A stretch of DNA of 64,000 nt, from the NCBI RefSeq assembly GCF_024362805.1, contig NZ_CP093299.1, positions 124,001 to 188,000 on the forward strand, in the 5' to 3' direction. The notes under the pieces were generated by a model. The model was given only the letters and a program-made list of their open reading frames with translations. It did no database searches and had not been told where the DNA came from. Shown in pieces: positions 50,896-60,573 of the stretch. A program made the translations under genes and the position numbers. Each line of letters starts with the position of its first letter. Positions within the stretch are counted from its first letter, which is position 1. The stretch comes from Salipaludibacillus sp. LMS25 (GTDB taxonomy: Bacteria > Bacillota > Bacilli > Bacillales > Salisediminibacteriaceae).

Positions 50896-51807
50896 TTATT
50901 GAGCCTGCTTTTTCTGTTGCATCATGGCTGGATGTAATAGACAATTATATTCCTCCTTTTCACCGAGTGGCACATGGCTAAGCCCTAATAAAGTACGTGG
51001 GCATTCAAAGGAACTGCCATTCTCATACACAGTAACTTTATCTGGTTTTACAGTCCATAAAAACTGCTGCTGGCTGCCTACCGTTCGAAATGGAATAAGA
51101 GACACATTCCCAATATTCTCCTCCTCTACATTTGTGAGATCACCAGGTGACCGCTTTGAGAAATTAACTAGTGTCTTTGGGAATTGATCGGCAGTTTCTG
51201 TCATATCTATAATCATCACAGGTTTTTTTGAAAATGGATCTGTTAATTGATTACCACTGTCGATAAACCCTCTTAACTGAATGTGATAGCCTTGTAGTTC
51301 GACATGAACATTCATTGTGGCATCATATCGCATTTTCACTGTTTCAATTGTTTCAAACCGCTGTTTTGAGTAATAAAAAACGAGAGGAAATCCTACTAGG
51401 ACAAATAACCACCCTATTGGGCTACCAAAACTTGTCGTTCCTGGCCCTAAGGAACCTCCAATAAAAGCAGGGTCAACATGAAGAAAAAAATGAATGCCAA
51501 TTAAAGCGCCTCCTACAGCAAAATTCACAAAATAAAACATCAATAGTGTCTGAATGAAAGATCCGAATGTATTAAATTTAAATGTGATTAATATAATGAG
51601 TACTGAATAAAAGCCTTTCAAAACAGGGTGAGTCAAGAGTTCAAGTGCTGGAACGATAAGACACCAAATGTAAAGCGAAGCAAATAAGGCGCCGATTATT
51701 AAACGTGTTTTCGGAACATCCTTTTTTAACACGGCTGCGGTGAGGATGAGTAACATTAAATCTATGAAAAAGTTTAATAACCAGATGATATCGAAGTAAA
51801 GAGTCAT
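50896..51807 (-). CDS. spoIIGA: Sporulation sigma-E factor processing peptidase SpoIIGA
   Basis: Membrane aspartic protease that activates pro-SigE after a signal from the forespore. The 303-residue protein has five hydrophobic segments in the first 150 residues (from LYFDIIWLLNFFIDLMLLIL), followed by a soluble protease domain with the motif GFIDSGNQLTDP bearing the active-site aspartate. The ATG at 51807 follows GGTGGG; a TTG five codons upstream is less likely. A promoter-like pair lies at 51840-51872. Confidence 0.94.
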   Translation of the reverse strand: MTLYFDIIWLLNFFIDLMLLILTAAVLKKDVPKTRLIIGALFASLYIWCLIVPALELLTHPVLKGFYSVLIILITFKFNTFGSFIQTLLMFYFVNFAVGGALIGIHFFLHVDPAFIGGSLGPGTTSFGSPIGWLFVLVGFPLVFYYSKQRFETIETVKMRYDATMNVHVELQGYHIQLRGFIDSGNQLTDPFSKKPVMIIDMTETADQFPKTLVNFSKRSPGDLTNVEEENIGNVSLIPFRTVGSQQQFLWTVKPDKVTVYENGSSFECPRTLLGLSHVPLGEKEEYNCLLHPAMMQQKKQAQ

Positions 51808-51839
51808 AGACCCACCGTCCAACCATGAATTTTAAAGAA

Positions 51840-51872
51840 AGTATAGCTTACCCAGCTCACTAAGTCTGTCAC
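51840..51872 (-). promoter_or_regulatory. Candidate spoIIG promoter with long spacer
   Basis: GTGACA and TATACT lie 21 bases apart on the minus strand, about 35 bases before spoIIGA. The B. subtilis spoIIG promoter, activated by Spo0A, is known for a 22-base spacing, so this unusual gap fits. I cannot identify clear Spo0A boxes. Confidence 0.5.
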
Positions 51873-51991
51873 TTTTTGCCACTAAAAGGGCACTTTTTTT
51901 AAGAGATTTTTAAGGATTATGTCAAGACTGTCCGCCATCTATTTATGACCGTTAGTCATATTAAACTTAGTAGAGTAATAGTTTCTTTGGA

Positions 51992-52037
51992 CAAAAAAAC
52001 CACCTTTCGAGTCTTATCAAACTCAAAAGGCGGTTTT
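51992..52037 (-). terminator. Terminator of ftsZ
   Basis: AAACCGCCTTTTGAGT pairs with ACTCGAAAGGTGGTTT on the minus strand around a short loop, followed by TTTTTTTG, 16 bases after the ftsZ stop. Confidence 0.88.
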
Positions 52038-52052
52038 ATAAATATGATGACT

Positions 52053-53201
52053 TTAACGATTGCGACGATTACGTAAGAAAGTTGGAATGTCCAACGTATC
52101 CATTTCTTCTTCAGGTTGCTGTTGATTTGCTGAAGGAGTTTGCTGTTCTTGAGAAGAAGCTGTCTCTTTACGTGTCGTCCCCCCTTGTGTAGGGGTTTGA
52201 CGTTGTTGATTAATGGTTGAACGTTGGCTTTGAACTTGTTCATTTTTTTGGCCATCAAAACCTGTAGCAATCACTGTAACAACTATCTCATCTTTTAGAT
52301 TTTCATTAATAACAGAACCAAATATCATATTAACTTCACTATCTGAAGCAGAGGATACGATTTCAGCTGCTTCATGAACTTCAAATAGACTTAGATTGGT
52401 CCCGCCAGTAATGTTCATAAGAATCCCTTGTGCGCCATCAATACTTGTCTCTAATAAAGGGGAAGAAATCGCTTTTTTGGCTGCTTCAGCCGCTCTACTT
52501 TCACCTGTGGCAATACCGATGCCCATAAGAGCAGAGCCTTTCTCACTCATAATTGCTTTCACGTCTGCAAAGTCCAAGTTAATTAAACCTGGTGTTGCGA
52601 TGAGGTCGGAGATCCCTTGTACACCTTGTCGAAGAACGTTATCTGCTTCTCTAAATGCTTCTAGCATCGGTGTATTTTTATCAACGATTTCTAATAAGCG
52701 ATCGTTAGGAATAACGATTAACGTATCCACTTTATCTTTGAGGGCAGCGATACCGTTTGCCGCCTGCATCATTCGTTTACGCCCTTCAAATGTAAAAGGC
52801 CGCGTAACGACACCAACTGTGAGAGCTCCTGCTTCCTTTGCTATTTCGGCAATCACAGGGGCTGCTCCGGTTCCTGTTCCGCCTCCCATTCCAGCTGTGA
52901 TAAATACCATATCTGCACCATTTAATTGCTCCTCAAGGTGCTCTCTACTTTCCTCCGCAGCCTTCTTTCCTATTTCTGGGTTCGCTCCTGCTCCTAAACC
53001 ACGAGTTAGCTTACCACCCAGTTGCAGTTTTTCTTCTGCTTTTGATAAATGTAGAGCTTGCGCATCAGTATTCACAGCAATGAAATCCACACCTTGTAAC
53101 CCATTCTCGATCATCCGGTTAACAGCATTACTTCCGCCACCACCGACACCTATTACTTTTATTTTCGCTAATTGTTCCATATCCATTTCAAATTCTAACA
53201 T
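52053..53201 (-). CDS. ftsZ: Cell division protein FtsZ
   Basis: Tubulin-like GTPase that forms the division ring. The 382-residue protein shows [17 protein letters not shown], the tubulin signature [16 protein letters not shown], and a Gln-rich disordered linker (about 320-360). It ends in the conserved C-terminal peptide [15 protein letters not shown], which binds FtsA, SepF and other partners. It follows ftsA by 50 bases. Confidence 0.98.
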   Translation of the reverse strand: MLEFEMDMEQLAKIKVIGVGGGGSNAVNRMIENGLQGVDFIAVNTDAQALHLSKAEEKLQLGGKLTRGLGAGANPEIGKKAAEESREHLEEQLNGADMVFITAGMGGGTGTGAAPVIAEIAKEAGALTVGVVTRPFTFEGRKRMMQAANGIAALKDKVDTLIVIPNDRLLEIVDKNTPMLEAFREADNVLRQGVQGISDLIATPGLINLDFADVKAIMSEKGSALMGIGIATGESRAAEAAKKAISSPLLETSIDGAQGILMNITGGTNLSLFEVHEAAEIVSSASDSEVNMIFGSVINENLKDEIVVTVIATGFDGQKNEQVQSQRSTINQQRQTPTQGGTTRKETASSQEQQTPSANQQQPEEEMDTLDIPTFLRNRRNR

Positions 53202-53251
53202 TTTCTATCCCCCAATCCGAGTTCGTTCCATTCGCTTCTAGTTGTGTGGTT

Positions 53252-54550
53252 CTACTCAAAGAACATTTTAAACATATTTGATACTTTCTTCTTAACACCA
53301 GGGCCTTCTTTAGGCTCTTTCACTTTTCCTTGTCGAGGATTCTCTTTCCGTTCTCTTTTGTCAACACCATAAGTCACTTCTTCTCCCGTTTCTAATCCTT
53401 TCTTAGCCTCTTTACCTTGTATCCGGAGATTTTTATGAGCAAATGTAATTAAGCCCACTCCGTTCGTATACTGAGGCTCTCTGACGCCAATATAATCAGG
53501 AATCGCTACTCTCACATTTTTTTGCATAACGTCCCGTGCTAATTCCAAAATGCCAGGCATTTTGGCTACACCTCCGGTTAGAACAAAGCCTCCGGACAAA
53601 TCTTGGTAACCCATCCGGTAGATTTCTTTCATAACAAGGTTAAACATTTCTTCTAAACGCGGTTCAATAATATTGGCGAGCTGCCATTGCGAAAATTCTT
53701 GTCTTTGATCACTACCAATCTCCGAAACCTCAAACGTTTCTTCATCGGAGGCGTGACTAACGAAAGCATGTCCATGTGTTTTTTTGACATTTTCTGCCTC
53801 TTCAGTTGATGTTCTTAAGCCGACCGATATGTCATTAGAAATATGATCGCCACCGATAGGGATTTGCCGTGTCCCTTGTAGTAAGCCGTCTTCAAAGACC
53901 GAAACAGTCGTAGACCCTCCACCAAGATCAATTAATGCCACACCGAGGCTTTTTTCATCTTTCGATAATGCAATTGAGCCAGCTGCAAGTGGTTGTAACA
54001 CAATATCGGCTACTTCAAGCCCTGCTTTTTCGACACAACGTAGAAGGTTATGTAGCATCGTTTTCGCACCTGTAATGATCGTCCCTTCCATTTCAAGGCG
54101 GACTCCGATCATGCCACGTGGATCGTTAATTTCATCTAAACCATCCACAATAAATTGGCGAGGGATAACATCGATAATGTCCCTTTCAGGGGGGATAGAC
54201 ACCACTTGTGCTGCATCAATGACCCGTGTAATATCTTCATCACCTATTTCTCTGTCATCACTAGACACGGCTACTACCCCATGACAGGGCTGCAACTGAA
54301 TATGGTTCCCCGTTATTCCAACAACGACATGCTTGATGCTTAACCCAATCATTCTTTCCGCTTTGTCAACAGCGCTTTGGATCGATTGAACTGTTTCATC
54401 TATATCAACAATTGATCCTTTTTTAATACCTTCTGATTCCGCTTCTCCTACTCCGATAATATTTAACGACGCATTTGTCATTTCACCGATAATCACCCTC
54501 ACGGATGACGTTCCAATATCAAGCGTCACGTATGTATCATGATTCTTCAT
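53252..54550 (-). CDS. ftsA: Cell division protein FtsA
   Basis: Actin-like protein that tethers FtsZ to the membrane. The 432-residue chain has the phosphate motifs LDIGTSSVRVIIGE and ALIDLGGGSTTVSVFEDG, LTGGVAKMPGI, a basic linker, and a C-terminal amphipathic helix KKKVSNMFKMFFE. The gap to sbp (54551-54674) shows no gene. Confidence 0.97.
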   Translation of the reverse strand: MKNHDTYVTLDIGTSSVRVIIGEMTNASLNIIGVGEAESEGIKKGSIVDIDETVQSIQSAVDKAERMIGLSIKHVVVGITGNHIQLQPCHGVVAVSSDDREIGDEDITRVIDAAQVVSIPPERDIIDVIPRQFIVDGLDEINDPRGMIGVRLEMEGTIITGAKTMLHNLLRCVEKAGLEVADIVLQPLAAGSIALSKDEKSLGVALIDLGGGSTTVSVFEDGLLQGTRQIPIGGDHISNDISVGLRTSTEEAENVKKTHGHAFVSHASDEETFEVSEIGSDQRQEFSQWQLANIIEPRLEEMFNLVMKEIYRMGYQDLSGGFVLTGGVAKMPGILELARDVMQKNVRVAIPDYIGVREPQYTNGVGLITFAHKNLRIQGKEAKKGLETGEEVTYGVDKRERKENPRQGKVKEPKEGPGVKKKVSNMFKMFFE

Positions 54551-54674
54551 TAGCTGGCACCTCCCTTTTTAACTCGTGTTGACCCCTTATCTCTTGTTCC
54601 CTGATAAGAATTGTATTCAACATCTGTTTGCCATTCCCTTTTTTTATCGGTAAAAATTATAAAATGTAAAACCC

Positions 54675-55046
54675 TTATTTTGAACGGGGTGTAGATATTT
54701 TATTTTGCTTATTAGTCCATCTGTCAAGAAAAATACGTCTAATGATTGCAATATTGTTAAATAACCTGACGCCAAAAGCAAATATTGCAGCTAAATATAA
54801 GTCTACACCAATATGAACACCGAGAAAAGCCAAACCGGCTGCTAAAAAAATATTCGTAAAGAATCCCGAGATAAATATTCTCTCGTCAAACTGTTTTTCT
54901 AAGTTGGCTCGTATACCTCCTACAAGTGTATCAAGGGCTGCCAATACAGCGATCGAAAAATAACTAGCGTATTGTTCCGAAATTTGAAAATCTGTAAAAA
55001 ACCCTAAAAGCAATCCAAAAAAGAGTCCAAAAATTGGCAACCACAT
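54675..55046 (-). CDS. sbp: Small basic protein Sbp (DUF1290)
   Basis: A 123-residue membrane protein with about four hydrophobic segments (starting LPIFGLFFGLLLGFFTDF). The family signature ALDTLVGGIRANLEKQFDERIFISGFFTN is present across residues 38-66. Function is unknown; its place in the division cluster is constant. Confidence 0.93.
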   Translation of the reverse strand: MWLPIFGLFFGLLLGFFTDFQISEQYASYFSIAVLAALDTLVGGIRANLEKQFDERIFISGFFTNIFLAAGLAFLGVHIGVDLYLAAIFAFGVRLFNNIAIIRRIFLDRWTNKQNKISTPRSK

Positions 55047-55047
55047 T

Positions 55048-55746
55048 TTATGAATCCTCCAGTACTGGTTCCATATATCGTACCCTGTACGTATGGTTAT
55101 AAGCAGGTAATGTTAAGAGGTCGACTGCTTCCGAGGAGAAATCTAAGTTCTCATAAGAAAATATTTCTCTTGATTGTGAAGACATAATGGCATGATGCAT
55201 GGACTCAGGATCATCACTAATCACTTTAATTTCAAGGGGAAAAGAGGTCATCCAATTTCCATTGATTAGTGTCCGTCCATTCGCTTCTCGAATAGCCGTC
55301 GTCGAAACAATTCGCTCATTTCCAATAGCGATATGTTCAGCGCCTTGAATATTTAATTCATTAATCAGTAGTCTAAGTAAGTAAGGAGGTACTGTGCGAA
55401 TAGCTCCCCCACTGTAATTTTCATCAAAAGACACATTAACTTCGATAATGATACCCTCTCCCGTCACCTCTGTTAAACCTGCTTTCATTTGCAAATCATG
55501 AAAGACATCCTCCATCACTTCTTCCACATCTTCGTTTTCGTCTAATTGATACAAAATATCGCTTTGCCGATCAATTTCTTCATTCAACTCTTGCTGTCTT
55601 TCTTTCTCTGCCATTAAAGCTTGTCTTAAATCAGCCATGTTACGTGTATCTCGTTGTGGTGGATCATTAAAGGATTGAAATTGAACGGCTATCATAAACC
55701 CGATGATCATGGTGACACATGAAAAGCTGACCATTCTTATTCTCAT
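55048..55746 (-). CDS. ylxX: DUF881 family protein YlxX
   Basis: A 232-residue protein with one N-terminal membrane segment (residues 6-24), a coiled coil (about 38-75) and a DUF881 domain (GEGIIIEVN, LLRLLINELNIQGAEHIAIG, STTAIREANGRTLING). It is paralogous to the adjacent ylxW and overlaps it by four bases. Probably an extracytoplasmic envelope protein tied to division; no mechanism is known. Confidence 0.92.
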   Translation of the reverse strand: MRIRMVSFSCVTMIIGFMIAVQFQSFNDPPQRDTRNMADLRQALMAEKERQQELNEEIDRQSDILYQLDENEDVEEVMEDVFHDLQMKAGLTEVTGEGIIIEVNVSFDENYSGGAIRTVPPYLLRLLINELNIQGAEHIAIGNERIVSTTAIREANGRTLINGNWMTSFPLEIKVISDDPESMHHAIMSSQSREIFSYENLDFSSEAVDLLTLPAYNHTYRVRYMEPVLEDS

Positions 55747-56459
55747 GTGCCTTCACCGCTTTCAGAAAAATAGGGATCAATCTGGATATTATTTTTTTTC
55801 TCTATTCGTACTTGAATATTTTCGCTAACGAGTTGATCTTTAACCCCGCCTGTTAGGTTTAAGGCTTCCTCTAGGGTGTCACGGTCCCCAATGGCCGTTA
55901 CCTCAAATGGCGCAAATGCTATTTCGCCATCTATCTCGATAACAGGTCCGATACACTGAATATACGTTTTATGCGTTATTCTATGGCCATTTATTGCGAG
56001 AGCTTCTGCTCCTGAAACGAGCAATTCATCAACTACTTGCTGAATATGCTGTTCATGTACAATATAGCTATTCGGATTATCTTCCCCTGGAATGTACTGT
56101 GCATCAGTAAGAGTTACTAGGACTCCTTCTCCTTTAACGCCAATTTCCCCAGTTACCATCCTTAATTTATCCATATCTTCTACAAGATTAAAATACATTT
56201 GTTCTTGATCAGACACCGTATCTTCAATTTGTTTTATTTCACTTTGAATGCCTTTTAACTGTTCGGCTAAATCCCGATTCGTCTCTTGCTCTAACAACAC
56301 GTCATTTCTTAAATCATGTTCAGTTTGCCACTGCGAATCGGGCTCAACAAAACTATTTGTACCAAAGTCAGCATCCAGTTGAAAGCTCAATGCGATTAAA
56401 AATCCAGTAATTAACAAAACAAAGGAGAAAAACACGTACCTACTCTTCTTGGCTTTCAC
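55743..56459 (-). CDS. ylxW: DUF881 family protein YlxW
   Basis: Paralogue of YlxX, 238 residues: a basic N-terminus, one membrane segment (VFFSFVLLITGFLIALSF), a coiled coil and a DUF881 domain (GEGVLVTLTDA, VDELLVSGAEALAINGHRI). The best start is the GTG at 56459, nine bases after AGGAGG, giving VKAKKSR as the first residues. The reading frame is open further into divIB, so the two genes overlap by 20 bases. Confidence 0.9.
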   Translation of the reverse strand: MKAKKSRYVFFSFVLLITGFLIALSFQLDADFGTNSFVEPDSQWQTEHDLRNDVLLEQETNRDLAEQLKGIQSEIKQIEDTVSDQEQMYFNLVEDMDKLRMVTGEIGVKGEGVLVTLTDAQYIPGEDNPNSYIVHEQHIQQVVDELLVSGAEALAINGHRITHKTYIQCIGPVIEIDGEIAFAPFEVTAIGDRDTLEEALNLTGGVKDQLVSENIQVRIEKKNNIQIDPYFSESGEGT

Positions 56460-57232
56460 TATCCTCACCCTCCTCATCAACATCAAAACGTTCAAAATAA
56501 GGGTTCATTCGCATATGAACAATTCCTTCCACATCAGGATCTAATTGTTCCACAACTGAAGGATAGGGAGCGATTCTTTGCGCAAAATGTCTCACAGTTG
56601 AACTGACAGTAAAACCATCATTCATTAAAATCGTTAAACGATAAGTGTCATTTTCTGTCGGCTCTAGGATGATGTCGGACATTCGTTGTAGAAGGGCTGA
56701 AGGTGTTTCCGCTAGTTCATTAACCATTTCTTTTCTAATATCGTCATCTTCAAATCCTCTTAAAACGGGTGCATCGTATGGAACAAGGTGATCCGATTCA
56801 GAACTATTTGTATAAACATCACCCGTTATTAAAACAGGATCATAGCCATCACCATTAAAAATGTATGCAATTCGTTCATATTCTTCTATGTCAAGGTGAA
56901 CTGTCGTTAACCATTCCCTGCTAACTTCAACTGATTTAATTGCCTCATGCGCAGTCAATCTATCTACGATTCCAGAAACCCCAAGGTTCCACATGCTTAC
57001 TCCTTCCTCCAGTCGTGATTCTGATATAACCCATTCAGAGGAAGCAAAATAGTTACCATTTACCTTAACATTTTGTACGTGGCTAAAAGAGCTTTGAAAA
57101 TAAATAATGAAAAGCATTAAAGTAAAAAAAAACAGACACATACATGATTAACCGTCTATTGGATCGCTGTTTTCTCCGCTCTTTAAGCTTAGGTATTCTC
57201 TCTTCAATTTTGATAACTTTCTTTTCTTTCAT
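56440..57232 (-). CDS. divIB: Cell division protein DivIB (FtsQ), split by a frameshift at a T9 run
   Basis: DivIB is a bitopic divisome protein with an extracytoplasmic POTRA domain that works with FtsL and DivIC. The start at 57232 (GGAGG upstream) gives MKEKKVIKIEERIPKLKER, the cytoplasmic part and the beginning of the membrane segment, then runs out of frame to a stop at 57083. The membrane segment resumes in another frame (TLMLFIIYFQSSFSHVQNVK) and continues to 56440. The change is at nine consecutive T residues (A9 on the plus strand, 57124-57132). Removing one T gives a continuous 263-residue protein, the same length as B. subtilis DivIB. Confidence 0.85.
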
Positions 57233-57432
57233 AAACTTATCCTCCATTAGTAGTGCAGGGAATTGAATGAGAAAACCGGCCAATGTAGACCTTTATCCGA
57301 TCCGTTTGAACAGAAACAAGGTGGCTATGCGCCAAACTTACATATAAAACAGATCATCTTACGTGTTAATAGCCAACTTCTTTGTTAACGTTAGATTACT
57401 TACTATTTTATTGTTTAGTCACACTTTAAAGT

Positions 57433-57466
57433 AAAAAAAGAAGGGCGTCATCAAAACGGCCTTTTA
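57433..57466 (-). terminator. Terminator of murB
   Basis: On the minus strand AAGGCCGT pairs with ACGCCCTT (one mismatch) around a seven-base loop, followed by CTTTTTTT. It lies about 185 bases after murB and would separate murG-murB from divIB. Confidence 0.6.
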
Positions 57467-57500
57467 GTAACGAAAAGCAGCATCATTTTATGAAAATCTC

Positions 57501-57613
57501 ATAAAACGACCCTTCAATCAGGACATTAGCGTCCGTTATCTCCCCGCCTAAATAGAGTTTACGCCTCTCTCTATTTTGACGCGGGAATTTTACGGACGGT
57601 TATCTATGATAAA
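57501..57613 (+). repeat. Structured intergenic repeat, copy E (first hairpin deleted)
   Basis: Starts ATAAAACGACCCTTCAATCA and jumps directly to GGACATTAGCGTCCGTT, lacking the first hairpin. The missing segment is bounded in other copies by direct AATCAG repeats. The second stem is well formed: CGTCCG with CGGACG and CCCCGC with GCGGG. It lies in the 418-base interval between divIB and murB, which contains no gene. Confidence 0.75.
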
Positions 57614-57650
57614 TAAGCATAGTTGCTGTTCTTCTGTAAAAGTCTTGTAA

Positions 57651-58583
57651 CTATGATGTTTGCAATTGAGCATCATCGATATAGGCCACTTCAGTCTCTA
57701 ATGTAATCCCGTAGCCTTCCTCTATCTCTTGCTGAACGTGAGCAATTAACTTAAGTATATCATTCGCAGAAGCATCACCTGTGTTTACAATGAAATTACC
57801 ATGTTTTTCTGATATTTTTGCACCGCCTATGGTATACCCTTTAAGACCTGCCTGTTCAATCAGCTGCCCTGCATAATGTGGTAAAGGATTACGAAAAACA
57901 CTCCCGCAACAAGGGTCCTTCCATGGCTGAGTCTCTTTACGATAAGCTTTATAACGCTGTAAAGCCGCTTTTAATTTAACAGGGTCGTCTTTTCTTAGTT
58001 TAAATTGCGCCGCAAGACACATGGCGCCTTCTGATTGTAAAAAGGATGTTCGATATGCGAATCCTAGCTCTGCATGGTCAAGCCACGTCATTTTACCATC
58101 TTTAAATAATACGAGCGCCTTCGTGATAACTGATGATATGTCACTTTTATGTGCGCCAGCGTTCATATAAACAGCCCCACCGACAGTTCCTGGTATTCCT
58201 CCAGCAAACTCTAGCCCAGCATAGCCTTTCTTACACATCATTCCTGCCAGCTTAATGAGGGAAAAACCTGCTTCAACCGTCACGAGTTCGTCTTCCTGTT
58301 TAAGTGTTGCGAAGTTTTCTCCTAATTTAATCACGACGCCGTTTATTCCACGATCAGGAATAAGAATGTTAGACCCCTTTCCTAATACAAACCATGGAAC
58401 CCGTCGCTTATTAATTAGCCTCAAGGCCTCTACTAATCCTTCGATAGAATCAGGTTCATAAAAAAGCTTTGCCGGTCCACCAATACGCCATGTAGTGTGA
58501 GGTTTTAACGGCTTATTAAGTGTTGTTTCACCACGTTGCAACTTATTTATTTCGTCTTGAAGAGTTAAGAAAGATAGCTCCAT
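57651..58583 (-). CDS. murB: UDP-N-acetylenolpyruvoylglucosamine reductase MurB
   Basis: FAD enzyme that reduces UDP-GlcNAc-enolpyruvate with NADPH to UDP-MurNAc. The 310-residue protein has FAD-binding HTTWRIGGPAKLFYEP and PWFVLGKGSNILI, AGIPGTVGGAVYMNAGAH-type motifs, the catalytic serine in CCGSVFRNP, and the terminal glutamate region TLETEVAYI. It lies four bases after murG. Confidence 0.96.
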   Translation of the reverse strand: MELSFLTLQDEINKLQRGETTLNKPLKPHTTWRIGGPAKLFYEPDSIEGLVEALRLINKRRVPWFVLGKGSNILIPDRGINGVVIKLGENFATLKQEDELVTVEAGFSLIKLAGMMCKKGYAGLEFAGGIPGTVGGAVYMNAGAHKSDISSVITKALVLFKDGKMTWLDHAELGFAYRTSFLQSEGAMCLAAQFKLRKDDPVKLKAALQRYKAYRKETQPWKDPCCGSVFRNPLPHYAGQLIEQAGLKGYTIGGAKISEKHGNFIVNTGDASANDILKLIAHVQQEIEEGYGITLETEVAYIDDAQLQTS

Positions 58584-58587
58584 ATCA

Positions 58588-59697
58588 TCATGCGCCGCCT
58601 TTAATTAAATCTTTTATAAGTGTTTCTAATTCAGTTGAAGCATGAGGTTTCCCAAGAGTCAGGGCGTGCTTTTTCATACTTTCCAATGCTAATGGGTTCA
58701 TCAAGATATTATCAATTTCAGCAATCAGTCGTTTAGGTGACATCTCTTTTTCTAAAATAACTGTGGCAGCACCTGCTTTTTCAAGTGATCTGGCATTTTT
58801 CTCCTGGTGATTATTCGTAACATAAGGGCTAGGAATTAGAATTGAAGGAAGCCCAAGGGCTGTTATTTCAGCCAACGTCGTCGCACCCGCCCTTGCAATA
58901 AGTAAGTCCACCTCATGTAAGAGAGATGGCATGTCACTAATATACGGGACGATCACGAGGTGTTTAGAGTCATTTTCCTGATCAACAGTAGTTTTCACTT
59001 GTTCATAGTGAGCTTCACCAGTCACATATAAACATTGATAATCCTTTGTTTGCCATTGCTGTAACGTTTCCATAACAGCATCGTTAATAGGCTTTGCTCC
59101 TCGACTTCCCCCTACTACTAGAACCGTCTTTTTTTGTGGGCTTAACCCGAGCTCTTTCAATTTCTGTTTTCCCATTGCCACCTCTGTTGTAACCACTTCG
59201 CTAGCTCTAGGATTTCCGGTGATTGCCACTTTTTCTTTCGGAAAAAAAGTTGCTGAGTCGGGAAATGATAGCGCAATTTTTGAAACATATTTAGCTAAAA
59301 ATTTATTCGTTAAGCCTGGAACACTATTTTGTTCGTGAATAAGCGTCGGTATCTTTTTCTTAGCAGCAGCGTAAACAACAGGTCCACAAACATACCCACC
59401 TGTTCCGATAACTACATCTGGCTGAAAATCTGTTATATATTTTTTTGATTGACGAACGGCTTGCAAAAAGCGCCCAATCGTTTTTACATTTTCTAAAGAT
59501 AATTTTCGTTTAAATCCTGTTATTGTGACCGTCTTAAATGGAATTCCTTCATCACGTATAATTCGTGATTCAAGACCATTTTCTGTCCCAATGTACTGAC
59601 ACTCAACGTTCTCATTATGTTTTTTCAGATGGCGAATGAGTGCTACAGCAGGGTAAATATGACCACCTGTTCCTCCCCCTGATATTAAAACTTTCAT
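58588..59697 (-). CDS. murG: Lipid II-forming N-acetylglucosaminyltransferase MurG
   Basis: Adds GlcNAc to lipid I at the inner membrane face, giving lipid II. The 369-residue GT28 enzyme starts KVLISGGGTGGHIYPAVAL, then VIGTGGYVCGPVVYAA, LVVGGSRGAKPIND and ARAGATTLAEITALGLPSIL. It is separated from spoVE by an 876-base interval and so has a promoter of its own (inference). Confidence 0.97.
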   Translation of the reverse strand: MKVLISGGGTGGHIYPAVALIRHLKKHNENVECQYIGTENGLESRIIRDEGIPFKTVTITGFKRKLSLENVKTIGRFLQAVRQSKKYITDFQPDVVIGTGGYVCGPVVYAAAKKKIPTLIHEQNSVPGLTNKFLAKYVSKIALSFPDSATFFPKEKVAITGNPRASEVVTTEVAMGKQKLKELGLSPQKKTVLVVGGSRGAKPINDAVMETLQQWQTKDYQCLYVTGEAHYEQVKTTVDQENDSKHLVIVPYISDMPSLLHEVDLLIARAGATTLAEITALGLPSILIPSPYVTNNHQEKNARSLEKAGAATVILEKEMSPKRLIAEIDNILMNPLALESMKKHALTLGKPHASTELETLIKDLIKGGA

Positions 59698-60057
59698 AAT
59701 TGTCCTCCTTGAAACATCCCTTTTAAATTTAGCAAAGATAACCGTTCAATGACTGCTAATACCCTTATTCTAACCGAATATAACACGTATTTTAAGTGAT
59801 TATTTTATCTTTTTTTGTTTAAAGAAAATTTACCGATAGAAAAAGAATACAGACATGTTACGAGTTAAGATAGTCTAGTGAATGTTATGTTAAAAAAGTG
59901 TTTTTAAACACAAAGATGTTGTATAGAGAATATTTTAGCCATTTTACGTGATAAAGCATTTTTTATTTTACGGCAAGTTTACCTAACTGTCTATTAAAAA
60001 GTGAGTGTAGCATAGACAGCCTTCATCACCACTTTCTTCGCAGGTGTCCCAGTATTT

Positions 60058-60220
60058 TATAAAACGCTCCTCCAGCAGTGGGAATTTTCGTTCTTCTCCC
60101 ACTGGTTGGTAGTTCCGTAAATTCGGACATGAGCGTCCGTTGTCTTCCGTCTTTTATATAGATTTATCTCTCCTCTCTTTTTGAGGCCGGATTTTTTCGA
60201 ACGGTTATCCGTGATTAATA
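60058..60220 (+). repeat. Structured intergenic repeat, copy F
   Basis: Starts TATAAAACGCTCCTCCAGCA; first hairpin CAGTGGGA...TCCCACTG with CGTTCTTC loop; linker GTAAATTCGGACATGAGCG; second stem GTCCGTT...AACGGTTATC with GGCCGGA. It sits in the 790-base interval 59698-60487 between murG and spoVE. I see no gene in the rest of that interval. Confidence 0.75.
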
Positions 60221-60487
60221 GGTAATTTGGCGGATACAAACAAAAGCAAGAGGATGATTTGGCCTTTTAAATCAAAATTAAATAACAAGAAGGTAACCTC
60301 CACCTGTTGATTCTTGATGAAACATTTGGATTTTTTTGCTTCTGTTAAACTCATTTAATGGCAAGAGGAGACGACTATTAACGGAATGGAGACAAGAATG
60401 GCATGCATACGATAGGCATTAACACAGAGAAGTCCGTTCATGATTTGATACATCTTTCGCACTAACAGCAATATTGAACCTTATACA

Positions 60488-60540
60488 ATAAAAAAGATTT
60501 CATTTATCAGGACATGGACTGATAAGTGAAATCTTTTACT
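60488..60540 (-). terminator. Terminator of spoVE
   Basis: On the minus strand AAAGATTTCACTTATCAG pairs almost completely with CTGATAAATGAAATCTTT around an eight-base loop and is followed by a T-run. It lies 34 bases after the spoVE stop. Confidence 0.88.
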
Positions 60541-60573
60541 TTTATAAAACTCGACCTCACTACGTGTCATCAG

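Noticed and set aside
52396..53241. A 281-codon plus-strand frame opposite ftsZ
   Set aside because: The ftsZ frame is certain; the antisense frame reflects its codon bias only.
60057..60239. A 60-residue minus-strand open frame in the murG-spoVE gap
   Set aside because: It lies inside repeat copy F, has no ribosome-binding site and no recognisable similarity.
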